A DNA stretch of 64,000 nt from Stieleria sp. JC731 (GTDB lineage: Bacteria > Planctomycetota > Planctomycetia > Pirellulales > Pirellulaceae). Shown piece after piece: positions 47,380 through 57,676 of this stretch. Below the pieces are notes generated by a model. It was not told where the DNA came from and did no database searches. It worked only from the letters and a program-made list of their open reading frames with translations. Both the position numbers and the translations under genes were made by a program. Each line of letters starts with the position of its first letter. Position 1 is the stretch's first letter. The stretch lies in contig NZ_JAJKFQ010000011.1 of NCBI RefSeq assembly GCF_020966635.1, positions 1,426,001-1,490,000 on the forward strand, in the 5' to 3' direction.

Positions 47380-50085
47380 CTAGTTTTCTTCCAAAGCACG
47401 CATGGTTTCATCAAGCGTGTATTGCAAGTAGTCGTCCATCTCGTATTCCAAGACACCGAGAGCCATTTCGACTGCCGATTCTCCGTTCAGGAAACTCGCA
47501 GCACGAACACCTTCCAGACGTACCGTCGGATGCTTGTCGTTAATTGCTTTCGCGATCCGATCTGCCGCATCATCGATAGCGTGCAGCATGTGCGAGATCA
47601 AACGGACGCAGGCGGCACGGGCGCGATGGTTGTCCGATGACGATAGCTTGTCCAACAGAGGCCGATGGATTTGGTTGTGTGTTTGATACATCCACAAAGC
47701 CTCCATCTGATGGTGCTCGATCTCTGGATTGGATGCGTCAAGACTTTCGATCCAGGACTCCAACGACGCAATCACCTCTTCGCTGCTGCGTGCTGCGAGT
47801 TCACGACGAGCGCGATAACGCGTTCGGTCTTCGGGACTTTTTAGCAATTCAAGCAACGCCGCGATCGGTTCACCTTCGATCTTTGCAGGCTCCAATAAAG
47901 GGCGATCTTTGCATGTGACACGCCAGATCCGGCCGTGCGAATGATCACGGTGAGGTTCACGTAGATTGTGTTGCAAGTGGCCGATCAAAGCATTGTGCCA
48001 ATCGACGATATACAACGACCCATCGGGGGCGAATTGCATATCCACGGGACGGAAGTTGCCGTCGCGGCAAGACAGCAACGCCTCCTTTTCTTCACCGACG
48101 AATCCACTTCCTTCTTCGGATTCGCGGATCTGATGGTTCAAGATTGCGCGTTCACCGATAACGTTTGTGACCAGAAAGTTGCCTTGCCATTGCTCGGGAA
48201 AGTGACGACTGGAAACGATCGCGCATCCGGCAAGTGGACGGATACGTTTCGGGTAGAACGTCGGATGTCGGTATTGAGGATCGCCACCGCCAAGTTCTGC
48301 CACTCGACGATGCTGGCTGCCGCCTGGGTGCTTGTTAGGGTATTCGATATGCCCGGTAATCGGAGCCGCCCAGTAGGAGAAACCGGGTGACGCGTCACCG
48401 ATGAAGTCTTGTCCCCAACGGTCGTAGCAGTATCCCCATGGATTGGCGAATGCGAAATTGCAATGCACGTCCATCCGTTGTGTCCGCGGATTGTATTTCC
48501 AAATGCCTGCTTCTCCGCAGCGTCTGGGACCATACGGAGTTTCGACAGCAGAGAACTTGAAGGTTCCTTCCTGAAAATACAGGTTGCCACCGGGGCCCCA
48601 TTCGAATGCCGCAATCCCGTGGTGAGAGTCAGCTGAATCCATGCCGACAATCTGACGAACGGTCTCATCGGCCTTGTCGTCACCATCGGTGTCCTTCATA
48701 AACCAGATATCGGGCTGGCGAGACACGTACGCTCCGCCATGGCCGAGTTCGAATCCGGTCGGCTGGTGTAGGTTGTCGGCAAAGACTTTGCAGACGTCAG
48801 CATCATGGTCGCCGTCGGTATCTTCAAAGATCAGTAGCTTGTCATCCATCGGTGACTTCGGCTGCCAGTGCGGATACGATTTCATCGTCGCGACCCACAG
48901 ACGCCCACGGCTATCGAAGTTCAAAGCAACGGGGTTGGACAGTTCGGGAAATTGTTCTTCGCTGGCGATCAGCTGGATTTCAAAGCCTTCTGCCAAGTCG
49001 AACAGTTTGATTTGCTCTGAAGCGGGTAGGTATTGCAGTGTACCGAGCTTCCCTGCTTTGGCGTTTTTGTCCCCTGGAATACCGACGTTGGTTTTGGGTT
49101 CGATAAACGGCAACGTGCTTGAGTCGTCAATTTGATCGGCAACAGGCTTGCCAGCCGCGACCGCCCAGATCCTGGCATCACGATTGGCCGTCATTTGGTC
49201 CAGGATGGAAAGTTCGCGTTCCATCACATCACGGTTGTTGTATGTACCGTCGCTGCCAGCGAGTCCCCGGTCGCCGTAGATCGAAAACCCGTTGACCGCT
49301 CGATAGCGGTGGAACCAATGAAAGTTTTTGTTGTCAATCTCGGCTTTGAGATCGCCTGGAACCGGGACGTTTAATTCATTTCCGAACAGCGCTTCGTCCA
49401 AGATCGGAGCCAACTTTTGGTAGCCGGCGTCATTTAGATGAAAGCCATTGATCGTCAGCGGGGCGTCCGATTTTCCGAACAGTTCGTCCGTCGGATGAAA
49501 GAGGTCGACAAACACGACACCCGTTTCCGAGGCAACTTGCGACATCGCATGTGTATAGATTTCCAAATTCGCATTCTGCTGCTGCCCGTCTGACAAATCG
49601 GGATCGTCGGATCCTTCGAATGCGATTGGGGAAACCAGGACGACTTGCGGACGTCCTTTGCCAAAATCATTGGCGAGTGTTTCGGCAACGAGCTTGGTCA
49701 GGTCTGTCTTGAATTCTTTAAGTCCATCTTCACCGGCGAACGATTCGTTGTAGCCCAAGAAATACATCACCACCGATGCTTGGCTATGCGTCAAATGTTC
49801 CTGAGGCGTGCCGAAGTTCTTTGATCGAATTCGAAGGTTGATTTCGTCGGCAGGAAAACAGAGATTCCGCACGACAAGGTTGTGGTTTGGATACCGCGTA
49901 TGCAGCAGCGATTCCCACTCGTTTTGCACTTGCATGCGTTCACCGAGTGCGTTGCCAACTAGGCAGATGTGGTCTCCTTTTTGTAGTTTTAAGTCAGCCG
50001 CGTCGACGTCGATCGTGAAACCGCATAGACCAAACAATGCGGAGGCGGCGATCAGTCGCCGTGAAATCTTATGCAAAGCTTTCAT
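47380..50085 (-). CDS. SGNH / PVC propeller / HEAT secreted protein
   Basis: 901 residues from the ATG at 50085 (signal peptide SRRLIAASALFGLCGFTIDVDA). The first 230 residues match the SGNH domain of the gene at 38525 (CLVGNALGERMQVQ, RNLCFPADEINLR, VMYFLGYNESFAGEDG, NGFHLNDAGYQKLAP). A PVC propeller follows at about 350-720 (LWVATMKSYPHWQPK, LLIFEDTDGDHDADV, LYIVDWHNALIGHLQHN), then HEAT-like helices to the end (RYRARRELAARSSEE, TVRLEGVRAASFL). No haem site: the haem and copper modules are encoded by the next gene 70 bp downstream. Together the two genes equal the architecture of the fused 38525 gene with a cupredoxin added and the discoidin domain missing. Confidence 0.92.
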   Translation of the reverse strand: MKALHKISRRLIAASALFGLCGFTIDVDAADLKLQKGDHICLVGNALGERMQVQNEWESLLHTRYPNHNLVVRNLCFPADEINLRIRSKNFGTPQEHLTHSQASVVMYFLGYNESFAGEDGLKEFKTDLTKLVAETLANDFGKGRPQVVLVSPIAFEGSDDPDLSDGQQQNANLEIYTHAMSQVASETGVVFVDLFHPTDELFGKSDAPLTINGFHLNDAGYQKLAPILDEALFGNELNVPVPGDLKAEIDNKNFHWFHRYRAVNGFSIYGDRGLAGSDGTYNNRDVMERELSILDQMTANRDARIWAVAAGKPVADQIDDSSTLPFIEPKTNVGIPGDKNAKAGKLGTLQYLPASEQIKLFDLAEGFEIQLIASEEQFPELSNPVALNFDSRGRLWVATMKSYPHWQPKSPMDDKLLIFEDTDGDHDADVCKVFADNLHQPTGFELGHGGAYVSRQPDIWFMKDTDGDDKADETVRQIVGMDSADSHHGIAAFEWGPGGNLYFQEGTFKFSAVETPYGPRRCGEAGIWKYNPRTQRMDVHCNFAFANPWGYCYDRWGQDFIGDASPGFSYWAAPITGHIEYPNKHPGGSQHRRVAELGGGDPQYRHPTFYPKRIRPLAGCAIVSSRHFPEQWQGNFLVTNVIGERAILNHQIRESEEGSGFVGEEKEALLSCRDGNFRPVDMQFAPDGSLYIVDWHNALIGHLQHNLREPHRDHSHGRIWRVTCKDRPLLEPAKIEGEPIAALLELLKSPEDRTRYRARRELAARSSEEVIASLESWIESLDASNPEIEHHQMEALWMYQTHNQIHRPLLDKLSSSDNHRARAACVRLISHMLHAIDDAADRIAKAINDKHPTVRLEGVRAASFLNGESAVEMALGVLEYEMDDYLQYTLDETMRALEEN

Positions 50086-50204
50086 TGAGATGTGCTGAAT
50101 AGCGGGGTGGGATGATGGGAGGGTGCCTATCCGAACCGCTATTCTAAACCGAATCAAACCCGCCCGCGTAAAGGCGACGAAGATTCGTCGACGCATTCTA
50201 AGAA

Positions 50205-50246
50205 TGGCCCAGATTCAAGTGTGGCCCAGTTTCAATTGTGGTGCAG
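50205..50246. repeat. 17-bp tandem repeat upstream of the SGNH/propeller gene
   Basis: TGGCCCAGATTCAAGTG (50205-50221) is followed directly by TGGCCCAGTTTCAATTG (50222-50238) and a decayed third copy starting TGGTGCAG at 50239. It lies between the stop of the methyltransferase gene and the promoter of the propeller operon. It is similar in style to the tandem repeats at 287 and 16400. Confidence 0.7.
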
Positions 50247-50254
50247 TCTAGAGA

Positions 50255-51043
50255 CTAAACCAGTGCACGTTGCCGACGGGCCTCATACATCAAGATCGAT
50301 GCGGAGACAGATGCGTTGAGGCTGTCGACCGAACCATGCATCGGAATGCGAATTCCATCGACCCGCGATTGGCCTTCCGTCTTCCAGCGTTCAGCCAACC
50401 CATGTGCTTCGTTTCCGATGACGATTGCGGACGCACTCGTTAGATCGCGATCCCAAAGCTCCTCGGATGTTTCAACGCGTGCGGCAAAGATCTGGTACCG
50501 GTGACGTGCCAAAAATTCACGAGCTTCGGATTCGCTAATCGCCGCCGATGGAACGCGAAAGACCGCGCCTAAGCTGCTGCGAATGGCATTTGGATTAAAT
50601 CGGTCAGCCAATGAGTCAGTCAGCAAGATTGCATCGACACCCGCCGCATCTGCACAGCGAAAAACGGCGCCGACATTGCCCGGCTTCTCAAACTGGTCGA
50701 GAACCAAAACCAAGCCGCCCGCAGGCAGGTTCAATTGATCAATTCCCCAATCGGGTTCTTCAAACTCTGCGACAACGCTGCGTGCAGAATTCCCGTATGA
50801 GATCTTTTCCATGACCGGGTCGGATACCGGTTGGATCAACTGACCACACCGCTTTTGTACCGATTCGGGAACCGACTGAAGATTCGTAAACAATCCGTTG
50901 GCGACCAAACCGGCATCGAGTGCTTGGATTGTTTCACGCCAGCCATCAACAATGACTTTGTTCGCTTTTCGCCGGGCTCGATTGTCGCGAAGTCGGACGA
51001 GGCGTTTGACGGTCGGATTGTTCAGACTGGTAAGCACGATCAA
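50255..51043 (-). CDS. SpoU/TrmH-family RNA 2'-O-methyltransferase
   Basis: 262 residues from a TTG at 51043; a GTG two codons later is also possible. The N-terminal substrate domain (KRLVRLRDNRARRKANKVIVDGWRE) is followed by the knotted SPOUT domain with its three motifs: FEKPGNVGAVFRCADAAG (about 132-150), VIGNEAHGL (about 212-220), and the knot IPMHGSVDSLNASVSASILMYEARRQR (about 232-258). The enzyme adds a methyl from SAM to the 2'-OH of a tRNA or rRNA nucleotide; which one cannot be told. A single gene on the minus strand, not part of the flanking regulators. Confidence 0.93.
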   Translation of the reverse strand: MIVLTSLNNPTVKRLVRLRDNRARRKANKVIVDGWRETIQALDAGLVANGLFTNLQSVPESVQKRCGQLIQPVSDPVMEKISYGNSARSVVAEFEEPDWGIDQLNLPAGGLVLVLDQFEKPGNVGAVFRCADAAGVDAILLTDSLADRFNPNAIRSSLGAVFRVPSAAISESEAREFLARHRYQIFAARVETSEELWDRDLTSASAIVIGNEAHGLAERWKTEGQSRVDGIRIPMHGSVDSLNASVSASILMYEARRQRALV

Positions 51044-51210
51044 CAGACAAGTAAGGGCTTCGTCAAAAACAGAAGCCTAATTGTTTTCCCGATTTCCCGA
51101 TAGCGGAAGTCGGCAGTAGCACGGCCACTGTGCAATTCGTCAAAGACGTTTTATGCCGGCAGACAAATCGACGGCAATGTTTGAACACGTCGCGGTGGAA
51201 CAATCACCCC

Positions 51211-52626
51211 CTAGTGAAGTCCGTAGCGATTCATCTTGTAATGCAGTGTGCGAATGCTGACGCCAAGAGCCTTTGCGGTATGTTCGCGGTGAAAATCATT
51301 TGCCAATAAAGATTCCTGAATCGCTTCTCGTTCGGCAGCCTCAGTCACTTCGGCCAGGGTCAGTGCTGAGCTGCTTTTCGCTTCCGTTGACCGGGTGAGT
51401 TCTCTGGGTAAGTCTGTCTCGGCAATTTCATCTCCGGGGATCGTTACGACCAAGCGTTCAATCACGTTCCGTAGCTGCCGAATGTTTCCAGGCCAACTGG
51501 AAGAACAAAGTGTTCTCATCGCATCGCTACTAATCGACTTTTGGTCTCGTCGATGGCGAGAGCAAAAGTGAGTCAGGAAATGGTCAATTAGCAGCGGGAT
51601 GTCTTCACGACGTTCACGCAATGGCGGTACCAGAATCGGTACGATGTTCAACCGATAAAACAAATCTTCGCGAAAGGTTCCTTCGTCGACCATCTGACGA
51701 ATGTCTCGATTCGTCGCGGAAACGATTCGTGCATCGGATTCCATCAGCCCTTCGCCACCGATTCTTGCAAAGCGGCCGGTTTCCAGAACACGCAACAAGT
51801 CGACTTGGCATTTCGATGGGATCTCTGTGATCTCATCTAAAAACAGTGTTCCGTTAGCGGACTGTTCAAAACAGCCAGGCTTTTGCCTTGATGCTCCCGT
51901 AAACGATCCTTTCTCGTGTCCGAATAATTCGCTTTCGAGCAATGTTTCTGGCAGCGCGCCTAGGTTCACTGCCAGGAACGGTCCTTGTGATCGATGGCTC
52001 AAGTCGTGAATCGCACGAGCGATCAATTCTTTACCGCTGCCGCTTTCACCTTGGATCAGCACCGTGGCGTCGGTATCGGCAACTTGGCGAATTTGTGCAA
52101 GCAACTCTTTAAGCGTTCGGCAGTTGCCAATGATGCCGGTGACTTCACCAGCCTCGGCCAAGCGTTCTTTCAGTTGGTGGTTTTCGTGCTGTAGCTTGTG
52201 GTGTTCGACGGCACGGCCAACCTGTTGCCGGATCAGGTTTAGATCGACAGGCTTGGTGATAAAATCAAATGCACCGCGACGAAGCGCATCGACAGCGGTG
52301 TCAACGGTTCCGTGGGCGGTAATCACGATGGTGGTCGTGCCGGGGTTTAGCTGTTTGACAATCGATACAAGCTCAAGCCCATCGCGATCGCCGGGCAAGC
52401 GAATGTCTGCAATGACAAGCTGGTGCTGCTCGGCCTGAAATTTGTCGAGCGCTTCATTGACTGAGCCTGCGGTATCGACCCGGTCGGCATATTTTTGAAG
52501 CCCCTTGGCAAGCCCCGAGCGGATATTGGGTTCGTCATCGACAATCAGGATCTGAAAAGCGTCTTCCATAGAGCTGCGCGGGGCTGATGTATTGTCGATT
52601 GTCGGGGGTGTGGATGCGAGAGTCAT
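51211..52626 (-). CDS. Sigma-54-dependent response regulator (NtrC family)
   Basis: 471 residues from the ATG at 52626. Receiver domain at about 24-140 with D30-D31, phosphorylated D74 in VIADIRLPGD, T103 and K125 in FDFITKPVDL. AAA+ domain at about 165-395 with Walker A GESGSGKE at 193-200, the sigma-54 contact loop GSFTGA at 240-245 (the common form is GAFTGA), Walker B LFLDEI at 261-266, and RLNIVPILVPPLRERREDIP. The C-terminal Fis-type helix-turn-helix (HREHTAKALGVSIRTLHYKMNRYG) binds upstream activator sites. It is divergent from the carbon-uptake operon across 383 bp that contain a sigma-54 promoter match. No sensor kinase gene is adjacent. Confidence 0.96.
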   Translation of the reverse strand: MTLASTPPTIDNTSAPRSSMEDAFQILIVDDEPNIRSGLAKGLQKYADRVDTAGSVNEALDKFQAEQHQLVIADIRLPGDRDGLELVSIVKQLNPGTTTIVITAHGTVDTAVDALRRGAFDFITKPVDLNLIRQQVGRAVEHHKLQHENHQLKERLAEAGEVTGIIGNCRTLKELLAQIRQVADTDATVLIQGESGSGKELIARAIHDLSHRSQGPFLAVNLGALPETLLESELFGHEKGSFTGASRQKPGCFEQSANGTLFLDEITEIPSKCQVDLLRVLETGRFARIGGEGLMESDARIVSATNRDIRQMVDEGTFREDLFYRLNIVPILVPPLRERREDIPLLIDHFLTHFCSRHRRDQKSISSDAMRTLCSSSWPGNIRQLRNVIERLVVTIPGDEIAETDLPRELTRSTEAKSSSALTLAEVTEAAEREAIQESLLANDFHREHTAKALGVSIRTLHYKMNRYGLH

Positions 52627-52739
52627 TGGTACCGATCAAACACGATTGCTCTTGGATGGAATAGGTCGCTTAGCTTGGGCCGCGTGGTATTGCTCAGCGG
52701 GTAGAGCCCTGTCCTTATCCGATGAATCGCTGCATCGAT

Positions 52740-52761
52740 TGCGTGCAGTTCGTTGCACGCA
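52740..52761. promoter_or_regulatory. Perfect 8-bp inverted repeat, candidate activator site
   Basis: TGCGTGCA (52740-52747), 6-base spacer, TGCACGCA (52754-52761). It lies about 150 bp upstream of the sigma-54 promoter candidate, the distance at which NtrC-type activators normally bind. The sequence shows only symmetry and position; the binding protein is inferred. Confidence 0.5.
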
Positions 52762-52899
52762 TGCTGCAGGATATTGCACATTTCGAAACGCTGGAATGGG
52801 CTAAACCCGATTCATTGTTCGCGATTGCGAAAGCAAATTCTCGTCGCACGCAAGAACGAGTTCCCTCATCTTGGATTGAACGCGGCAAAATTTCTTGTG

Positions 52900-52915
52900 T
52901 GGCACATCGCGTGCC
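52900..52915 (+). promoter_or_regulatory. Sigma-54 (-24/-12) promoter candidate of the carbon-uptake operon
   Basis: TGGCAC-ATCGCG-TGC matches the sigma-54 consensus (TGGCAC, five-base gap, TTGC): the -24 element is exact and the -12 element has TGC with one mismatch (G for T). The expected GG-to-GC spacing is kept. It lies 95-110 bp upstream of the dabA ATG. Its plausibility rests on the divergent NtrC-type gene. Confidence 0.55.
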
Positions 52916-53009
52916 CTACATGAAATTAGTTGCAATGCGGGGTCGTTTTACGCCGCTTTGTAGACTGATTATTCACTGCGTTTATTGTGGAAAAAGGGCT
53001 TGGGTCGAG

Positions 53010-56000
53010 ATGTCTTCAATGCTTACGACTGACGCCGATCCAGAGTGTTCGGATCAATCGTCACCACCGAACTTGCGTGAGATCGTAAAAGCTGCGGCCC
53101 ATTACTTGCCTTCGCAGGGTCCGATCACAGTTTTCGTGCACCACAACACATTGCACGCGTTTGATAACGACGACTTTGAAAAAGCGATTTTGAAGGGCGG
53201 GGCGATGTTTGATTGCCAGCCCTATCTTTCGGAGAAGGATTATCGTGGCAAGCTCGCAAGCGGTCGGATCCGGATTGAAGACCTCGATGCGGCGCTGCAG
53301 GAAGATTTGGCCGAGGAAGCTGATCGACTGGTCGCAACGTTCGGAACTCGCTACGCGCTGCGTCTGGCGATGCTGCAGCATCCATTGCATTGCGGGACGA
53401 CTCATGAACTGCGCTGGATCGTTGCCGAGACCGATGCACTTCGGCGGTTTCGACCAGAGGTGGAGACCGAAATACGTCAGCAATTGCTCAAGACGACTCG
53501 CCAATACGTCAGTAGCTTACGGGTATCGCCTCAATCGACCGAACCCAACGAATTGCTTAACAGGACACTTGAAAGGTTTGACCGAAGCGATCCACAAACG
53601 TGGGACGAGCGGCGGTGGGAAAACTTCACTCTGAACTATCTATGGCGTGTCTGCTGTGAAGGCGTTCGCCAAACTGAAGAAAGCCGTTCGAGCGAAAGCG
53701 ATTCGGTCTTGGATGCCAAAACAGAAAGAGGCGATTCCAAGCGTCGAAAACAAGATGGCTGGAAGCGACACCGTGATTGGTTGCTGGACGCCAGTGGTGA
53801 CGACGCGGACGATTTGGTTAACGAAATATTGATCCCGTTTTGTGCGGCATACTTGGATCAAGGGTTTTCTGATTGGACCATCCCCAACCGGGATTTGGGT
53901 TTTTTTCAAGCCTTTCTGCAGTTGCATACGCAGCCCGTGATTGGTGTCACTTCAAACTTTCGGCTGTTAAGGCAGCAATCTCGCCGCGTCATCAATCTCG
54001 GGATGAGCGAACAGGACTTGATTCGCGAGTCGCTGGATTACTTCGGTGTTAATGCAGAACACACCGAAGAGTTTATTTTGCAAAGCTTGCTCGCTTTGCG
54101 GGGTTGGGCCGGGATGATTTGGCAGATGGAGACCAACGCAGATTGGGCACCACATCCTGCCAAGGCAGACAGCTTGCTCGGGTTTATTGCGATTCGATTG
54201 CTGCTGGATCGACTAGCCTTTGAGCAAGTTTCCAGCAGCACGCTTGGATTCGAAGGGACACCTCAAGAGTTTGTTCAGCAGTATCGCGACTGTTCGGAAA
54301 TGCGTGAGCACGAGCGATCCGAGAAAAATGAATTTGAACGTCGGGCATTCATCATCTTTCAACTGGCGCAAGTTCGCGGCTGGGCGCCGCGAGATCTGCA
54401 ATCGTTGACGCATCAGCAATGGGCGATGCTACTGGACGAGATCAACGCTTTCGATTCGATCGAGCGAAGGCGGATCTATCATCGCGCTTTCGAACGGCAA
54501 TACCGAAACGCGGCGCTGGATGCGGTGATCGCGCACAATCAGCGACTGCAAACGCGTTCGAAACATGAATCCGGTGATTGCGTTTGCCACTACCAAGCGG
54601 ATTCGAATGCCGTTCTGTCGCCCAAAGAGGAGTCCTGCGAGAAACAGCGAGACTCGGCCAGTCAGTCTGAAAGTCGGCCCAAATTACAGGTCGTCTGTTG
54701 TATCGATGACCGCGAAGAATCGTTTCGCCGACACCTAGAAGAGATCGAACCTGAGTGCGAGACATACGGGATCGCCGGCTTCTATGGTACGGCGATGTAT
54801 TTCCGCGGTGCCGGTGACGCGCACTTCAAACCTTTGTGTCCAAACTCGATCATTCCCACGCACTACGTGATCGAGGAACCGACTTATTCAATGTTAGAGG
54901 TCGGTCGACGTCGATCGTTGGCACGACGCCGAATCGGCCGTTTGACCTACCAGACTCACTTGAGCACTCGGTCGTTCCTCGGGGGAATCGCAACCGCGGT
55001 GGTCGGATCGTTTGCCGCGTTCCCGCTCGTTGGCCGTGTGCTGTTTCCGCGGACGGCTTCAAAAATTCACGCGACGATCGACCAAATCGTCGAACCTCCG
55101 TCGACACAACTTCGGATTGAGAAGGTTGCCAACGGAGTCGATGACTTTGGTTTTACGATCGGCGAGATGGCCGATATCGTCGAAGGTGCGTTACGTGCGT
55201 CTGGGCTTTCTCGCAACTTTTCACCACTCGTGTTGATCTTGGGACACGGTTCAAAAAGCTTGAACAACCCGCACGAATCGGCGTACAACTGCGGCGCTTG
55301 TGCCGGTAGCCAAGGTGGCCCTAACGCTCGAGCGTTTGCAGTGATGGCAAACGATCATCGTGTACGAAAGATGTTGTCACAGCGTGGAATGGAAATTCCC
55401 GATTCGACCGTCTTTGTCGGCGGATACCACGATACGACAAACGAATCGGTGACCTTTGCCGACCTGGATCGATTGCCGATCACTCATCGCACAAAATTTG
55501 AAGAGGCGGCCGAGCTGATCAACCAAGCTCGACAACGCAACGCACACGAACGTTGTCGACGTTTCATGTCGGCACCATTGGATTTACCCGCTGCGGAAGC
55601 TCTTCGCCACGTCGAAGACCGTCCCGAAGATCTGTCGCAGGCAAGGCCAGAATACAATCACGCAACCAATGCCTTGTGTTTCGTTGGGCGTCGTCAGTGG
55701 AGTCGAGGGTTGTTTCTCGATCGTCGTGCCTTTCTGACTTCTTACGATCCGCGTAATGACAACGCCGAAGGTTCGATCTTAGAAGGGCTTCTACGAGCTG
55801 CGATCCCGGTCTGTGCCGGTATCAGCCTAGAGTATTATTTTTCGACCGTTGATACCGAAGGCTACGGTTGCGGTTCGAAATTGCCACACAACATCACCTC
55901 ACTGTTGGGCGTGATGGTGGGATCGGCCAGCGATTTACGTCCCGGTCTTTCCGAGCAGATGGTGGAAATTCACGAGCCGATGCGAATCCTTTTCGTCATC

Positions 56001-56294
56001 GAAACGACTCGGGAAGTGATGAAACGCATCATCAAAGACAACGAAGGGATTTCACGCTTGGTCAATGGGAATTGGGTGCAGCTAGCGGTCTTTGATCCGG
56101 ATCAAGGCCGGATGTACCGATACGTTCGCGGCGAGTTTGTTTTGTACGCACCGCACGATCGAGAAATATCTGCGGTGACTTCATCGCACGATTGGTATCG
56201 GAATCAACGAGAGCATCTTGGATTTGCGTCGATAATCCCGACACGGTCCAATAGCCCCGCTCAGTCAAGTACGGGAGAAGACGTTCTATGTTAG
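53010..56294 (+). CDS. dabA: DabA inorganic carbon uptake protein (DUF2309)
   Basis: 1094 residues from the ATG at 53010, chosen because family similarity begins right after it ([39 protein letters not shown]); the frame is open to 52722 but that part is unlike the family. DabA is a carbonic-anhydrase-like cytoplasmic subunit that works with a membrane partner to hydrate CO2 irreversibly. Its zinc ligands are visible: C564 and D566 in [11 protein letters not shown]746 in LGHGSKS and C761 in YNCGACAG, with the same C-x-D and H-x14-C spacings as characterised DabA. About 260 residues longer than the Halothiobacillus protein, with a Lys/Asp-rich insertion near 225-265. Overlaps the next gene by 7 bp. 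Confidence 0.95.
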   Translation: MSSMLTTDADPECSDQSSPPNLREIVKAAAHYLPSQGPITVFVHHNTLHAFDNDDFEKAILKGGAMFDCQPYLSEKDYRGKLASGRIRIEDLDAALQEDLAEEADRLVATFGTRYALRLAMLQHPLHCGTTHELRWIVAETDALRRFRPEVETEIRQQLLKTTRQYVSSLRVSPQSTEPNELLNRTLERFDRSDPQTWDERRWENFTLNYLWRVCCEGVRQTEESRSSESDSVLDAKTERGDSKRRKQDGWKRHRDWLLDASGDDADDLVNEILIPFCAAYLDQGFSDWTIPNRDLGFFQAFLQLHTQPVIGVTSNFRLLRQQSRRVINLGMSEQDLIRESLDYFGVNAEHTEEFILQSLLALRGWAGMIWQMETNADWAPHPAKADSLLGFIAIRLLLDRLAFEQVSSSTLGFEGTPQEFVQQYRDCSEMREHERSEKNEFERRAFIIFQLAQVRGWAPRDLQSLTHQQWAMLLDEINAFDSIERRRIYHRAFERQYRNAALDAVIAHNQRLQTRSKHESGDCVCHYQADSNAVLSPKEESCEKQRDSASQSESRPKLQVVCCIDDREESFRRHLEEIEPECETYGIAGFYGTAMYFRGAGDAHFKPLCPNSIIPTHYVIEEPTYSMLEVGRRRSLARRRIGRLTYQTHLSTRSFLGGIATAVVGSFAAFPLVGRVLFPRTASKIHATIDQIVEPPSTQLRIEKVANGVDDFGFTIGEMADIVEGALRASGLSRNFSPLVLILGHGSKSLNNPHESAYNCGACAGSQGGPNARAFAVMANDHRVRKMLSQRGMEIPDSTVFVGGYHDTTNESVTFADLDRLPITHRTKFEEAAELINQARQRNAHERCRRFMSAPLDLPAAEALRHVEDRPEDLSQARPEYNHATNALCFVGRRQWSRGLFLDRRAFLTSYDPRNDNAEGSILEGLLRAAIPVCAGISLEYYFSTVDTEGYGCGSKLPHNITSLLGVMVGSASDLRPGLSEQMVEIHEPMRILFVIETTREVMKRIIKDNEGISRLVNGNWVQLAVFDPDQGRMYRYVRGEFVLYAPHDREISAVTSSHDWYRNQREHLGFASIIPTRSNSPAQSSTGEDVLC

Positions 56295-57676
56295 ATCAAT
56301 GGTTTTTCATTTTGGGTCTACTGGTCGTCATCAGCCCAGCAGTGCTGTTGGCAGTTCTCGGCACCGCATCTTTGCTGGGACGGAACCTTAGCGAACAGTC
56401 GTCCGCGCGTTTAACGCAAACGTCAGTGATCTCTGGTTTAACGGCTTCACTAGCGATCTTGGCTTTGATGTTGTTCTCCGGTGAACGGCACGTGCCAATC
56501 GAAGTCGGGCACTGGGTGCTGATCCCAGAAGAGAGTTTTCACTTTCATTTCAAGTTCGTTTTTGATCGCCTTTCCGTACCCTTTGCGATTTTGTCGTTTG
56601 TACTTTGCGGAACCATTGGTGCGTTTACGAACAACTATCTGCACCGAGAACGTGGCTACAACCGGTTCTTTGTGCTGTTCGCATTGTTCCTGGTCGGGAT
56701 GATTGTCTCTTCACTGGCCGGAACGATCGAGACGTTGTTTCTAGGCTGGGAGCTTGTCGGACTGTCCTCGGCGTTGTTGGTTGCCTATTTCCATGACCGC
56801 AAGAATCCAGTCCGCAACGGACAGCAAGTCTGGGTGATCTACAGGGTTGCCGACGCGGCATTCTTGATTGCCGCGTTGACATTGCATCACCTTACCGGCG
56901 CGGGTGATTTTGACAAACTTATGGGAACCGGTGCTTGGCCCGAAGGGCATGCGACCATTAGCCACTCCCACGCATTGTTCGTTGGCATGTTGCTGCTGGT
57001 TGCCGCAGCCGGAAAGTCCGCCTTGGTACCGTTCTCAGGTTGGCTACCACGAGCGATGGAAGGTCCAACGCCATCGAGTGCAATTTTCTATGGCGCGTTG
57101 TCAGTCCACCTGGGAGCCTACTTGTTACTTCGAGTCAGCCCTTTGCTAGAGTTATCCGTGGTGCTGAGCACCGCTGTGATTCTGATAGGACTCAGTTCGG
57201 CAATCTTCGGCGCGTTTGCGGCGAGAGTGCAGACCGATATCAAAAGCGCTCTCGCGTTCGCTTCGTTAACGCAAGTTGGCATCATTGTCGCCGAAATCGG
57301 TTTCGGACTGCGATACATCGCACTGATTCACATCATCGGACATGCCTGTTTGAGAACTCTGCAATTGCTCAGAGCACCAACGCTGTTGCATGACTACAAC
57401 GATATCGAGAACGCGATTGGCGAACATCTCAGTCACGACCCCAGTGCATGGTCCCGTTGGGTTCCGATCCGAGTTCGTGAATGGGTCCACTGTTTGGCTC
57501 TCTATCGAGGCTTTATGGACGATGTTTTAAAGGCGACGATTGCACGCCCAATTGTCAGGATTTTCCGCTGGTGTGACCGCATGGAACGCCGCTGGACTGG
57601 ATTTTTGTCCGGCGACAAAAACGCGAACGGACGTCAGGAAACGCCCCGAGGAGAATCATTGGAGGAGTTTGTCTAA
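56288..57676 (+). CDS. dabB: DabB-like NuoL-type proton-conducting subunit
   Basis: 462 residues, about 12 membrane helices. It belongs to the antiporter-like family of complex I (NuoL). E155 in [17 protein letters not shown] and K243 in [19 protein letters not shown] are the charged helix residues of the proton path, and [16 protein letters not shown] and [14 protein letters not shown] occupy the second half. Compared with NuoL (about 600) it lacks the long lateral helix and the last membrane segments, as in other Dab proteins, and ends in a soluble arm rich in Arg, Glu and Gly. It overlaps dabA by 7 bp and the next gene by 1 base, so all three are coupled. Energising DabA is the inferred role. 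Confidence 0.9.
   Translation: MLDQWFFILGLLVVISPAVLLAVLGTASLLGRNLSEQSSARLTQTSVISGLTASLAILALMLFSGERHVPIEVGHWVLIPEESFHFHFKFVFDRLSVPFAILSFVLCGTIGAFTNNYLHRERGYNRFFVLFALFLVGMIVSSLAGTIETLFLGWELVGLSSALLVAYFHDRKNPVRNGQQVWVIYRVADAAFLIAALTLHHLTGAGDFDKLMGTGAWPEGHATISHSHALFVGMLLLVAAAGKSALVPFSGWLPRAMEGPTPSSAIFYGALSVHLGAYLLLRVSPLLELSVVLSTAVILIGLSSAIFGAFAARVQTDIKSALAFASLTQVGIIVAEIGFGLRYIALIHIIGHACLRTLQLLRAPTLLHDYNDIENAIGEHLSHDPSAWSRWVPIRVREWVHCLALYRGFMDDVLKATIARPIVRIFRWCDRMERRWTGFLSGDKNANGRQETPRGESLEEFV

Larger units (their letters stand above)
52627..53009. other. 383-bp divergent regulatory region
   Basis: It separates the sigma-54 regulator from dabA. It holds the sigma-54 promoter candidate at 52900-52915 and a hairpin TGCGTGCA-GTTCGT-TGCACGCA (52740-52761, 8-bp stem), which may be the binding site of a regulator. 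The open frame of the dabA protein runs back to 52722, but conservation starts only after 53010. Confidence 0.6.

Noticed and set aside
52690-52765. tRNA-like D-arm (GCTCAGCGGGTAGAGC) followed by a hairpin
   Set aside because: The anticodon stem does not pair well, position 37 would be C, and the following T-arm lacks the TTCRANY loop. It is not a tRNA gene.
52722-53009. Extended N-terminus of the DabA protein
   Set aside because: The 96 extra residues are Cys/Arg rich, unlike the family, and would cover the sigma-54 promoter candidate.
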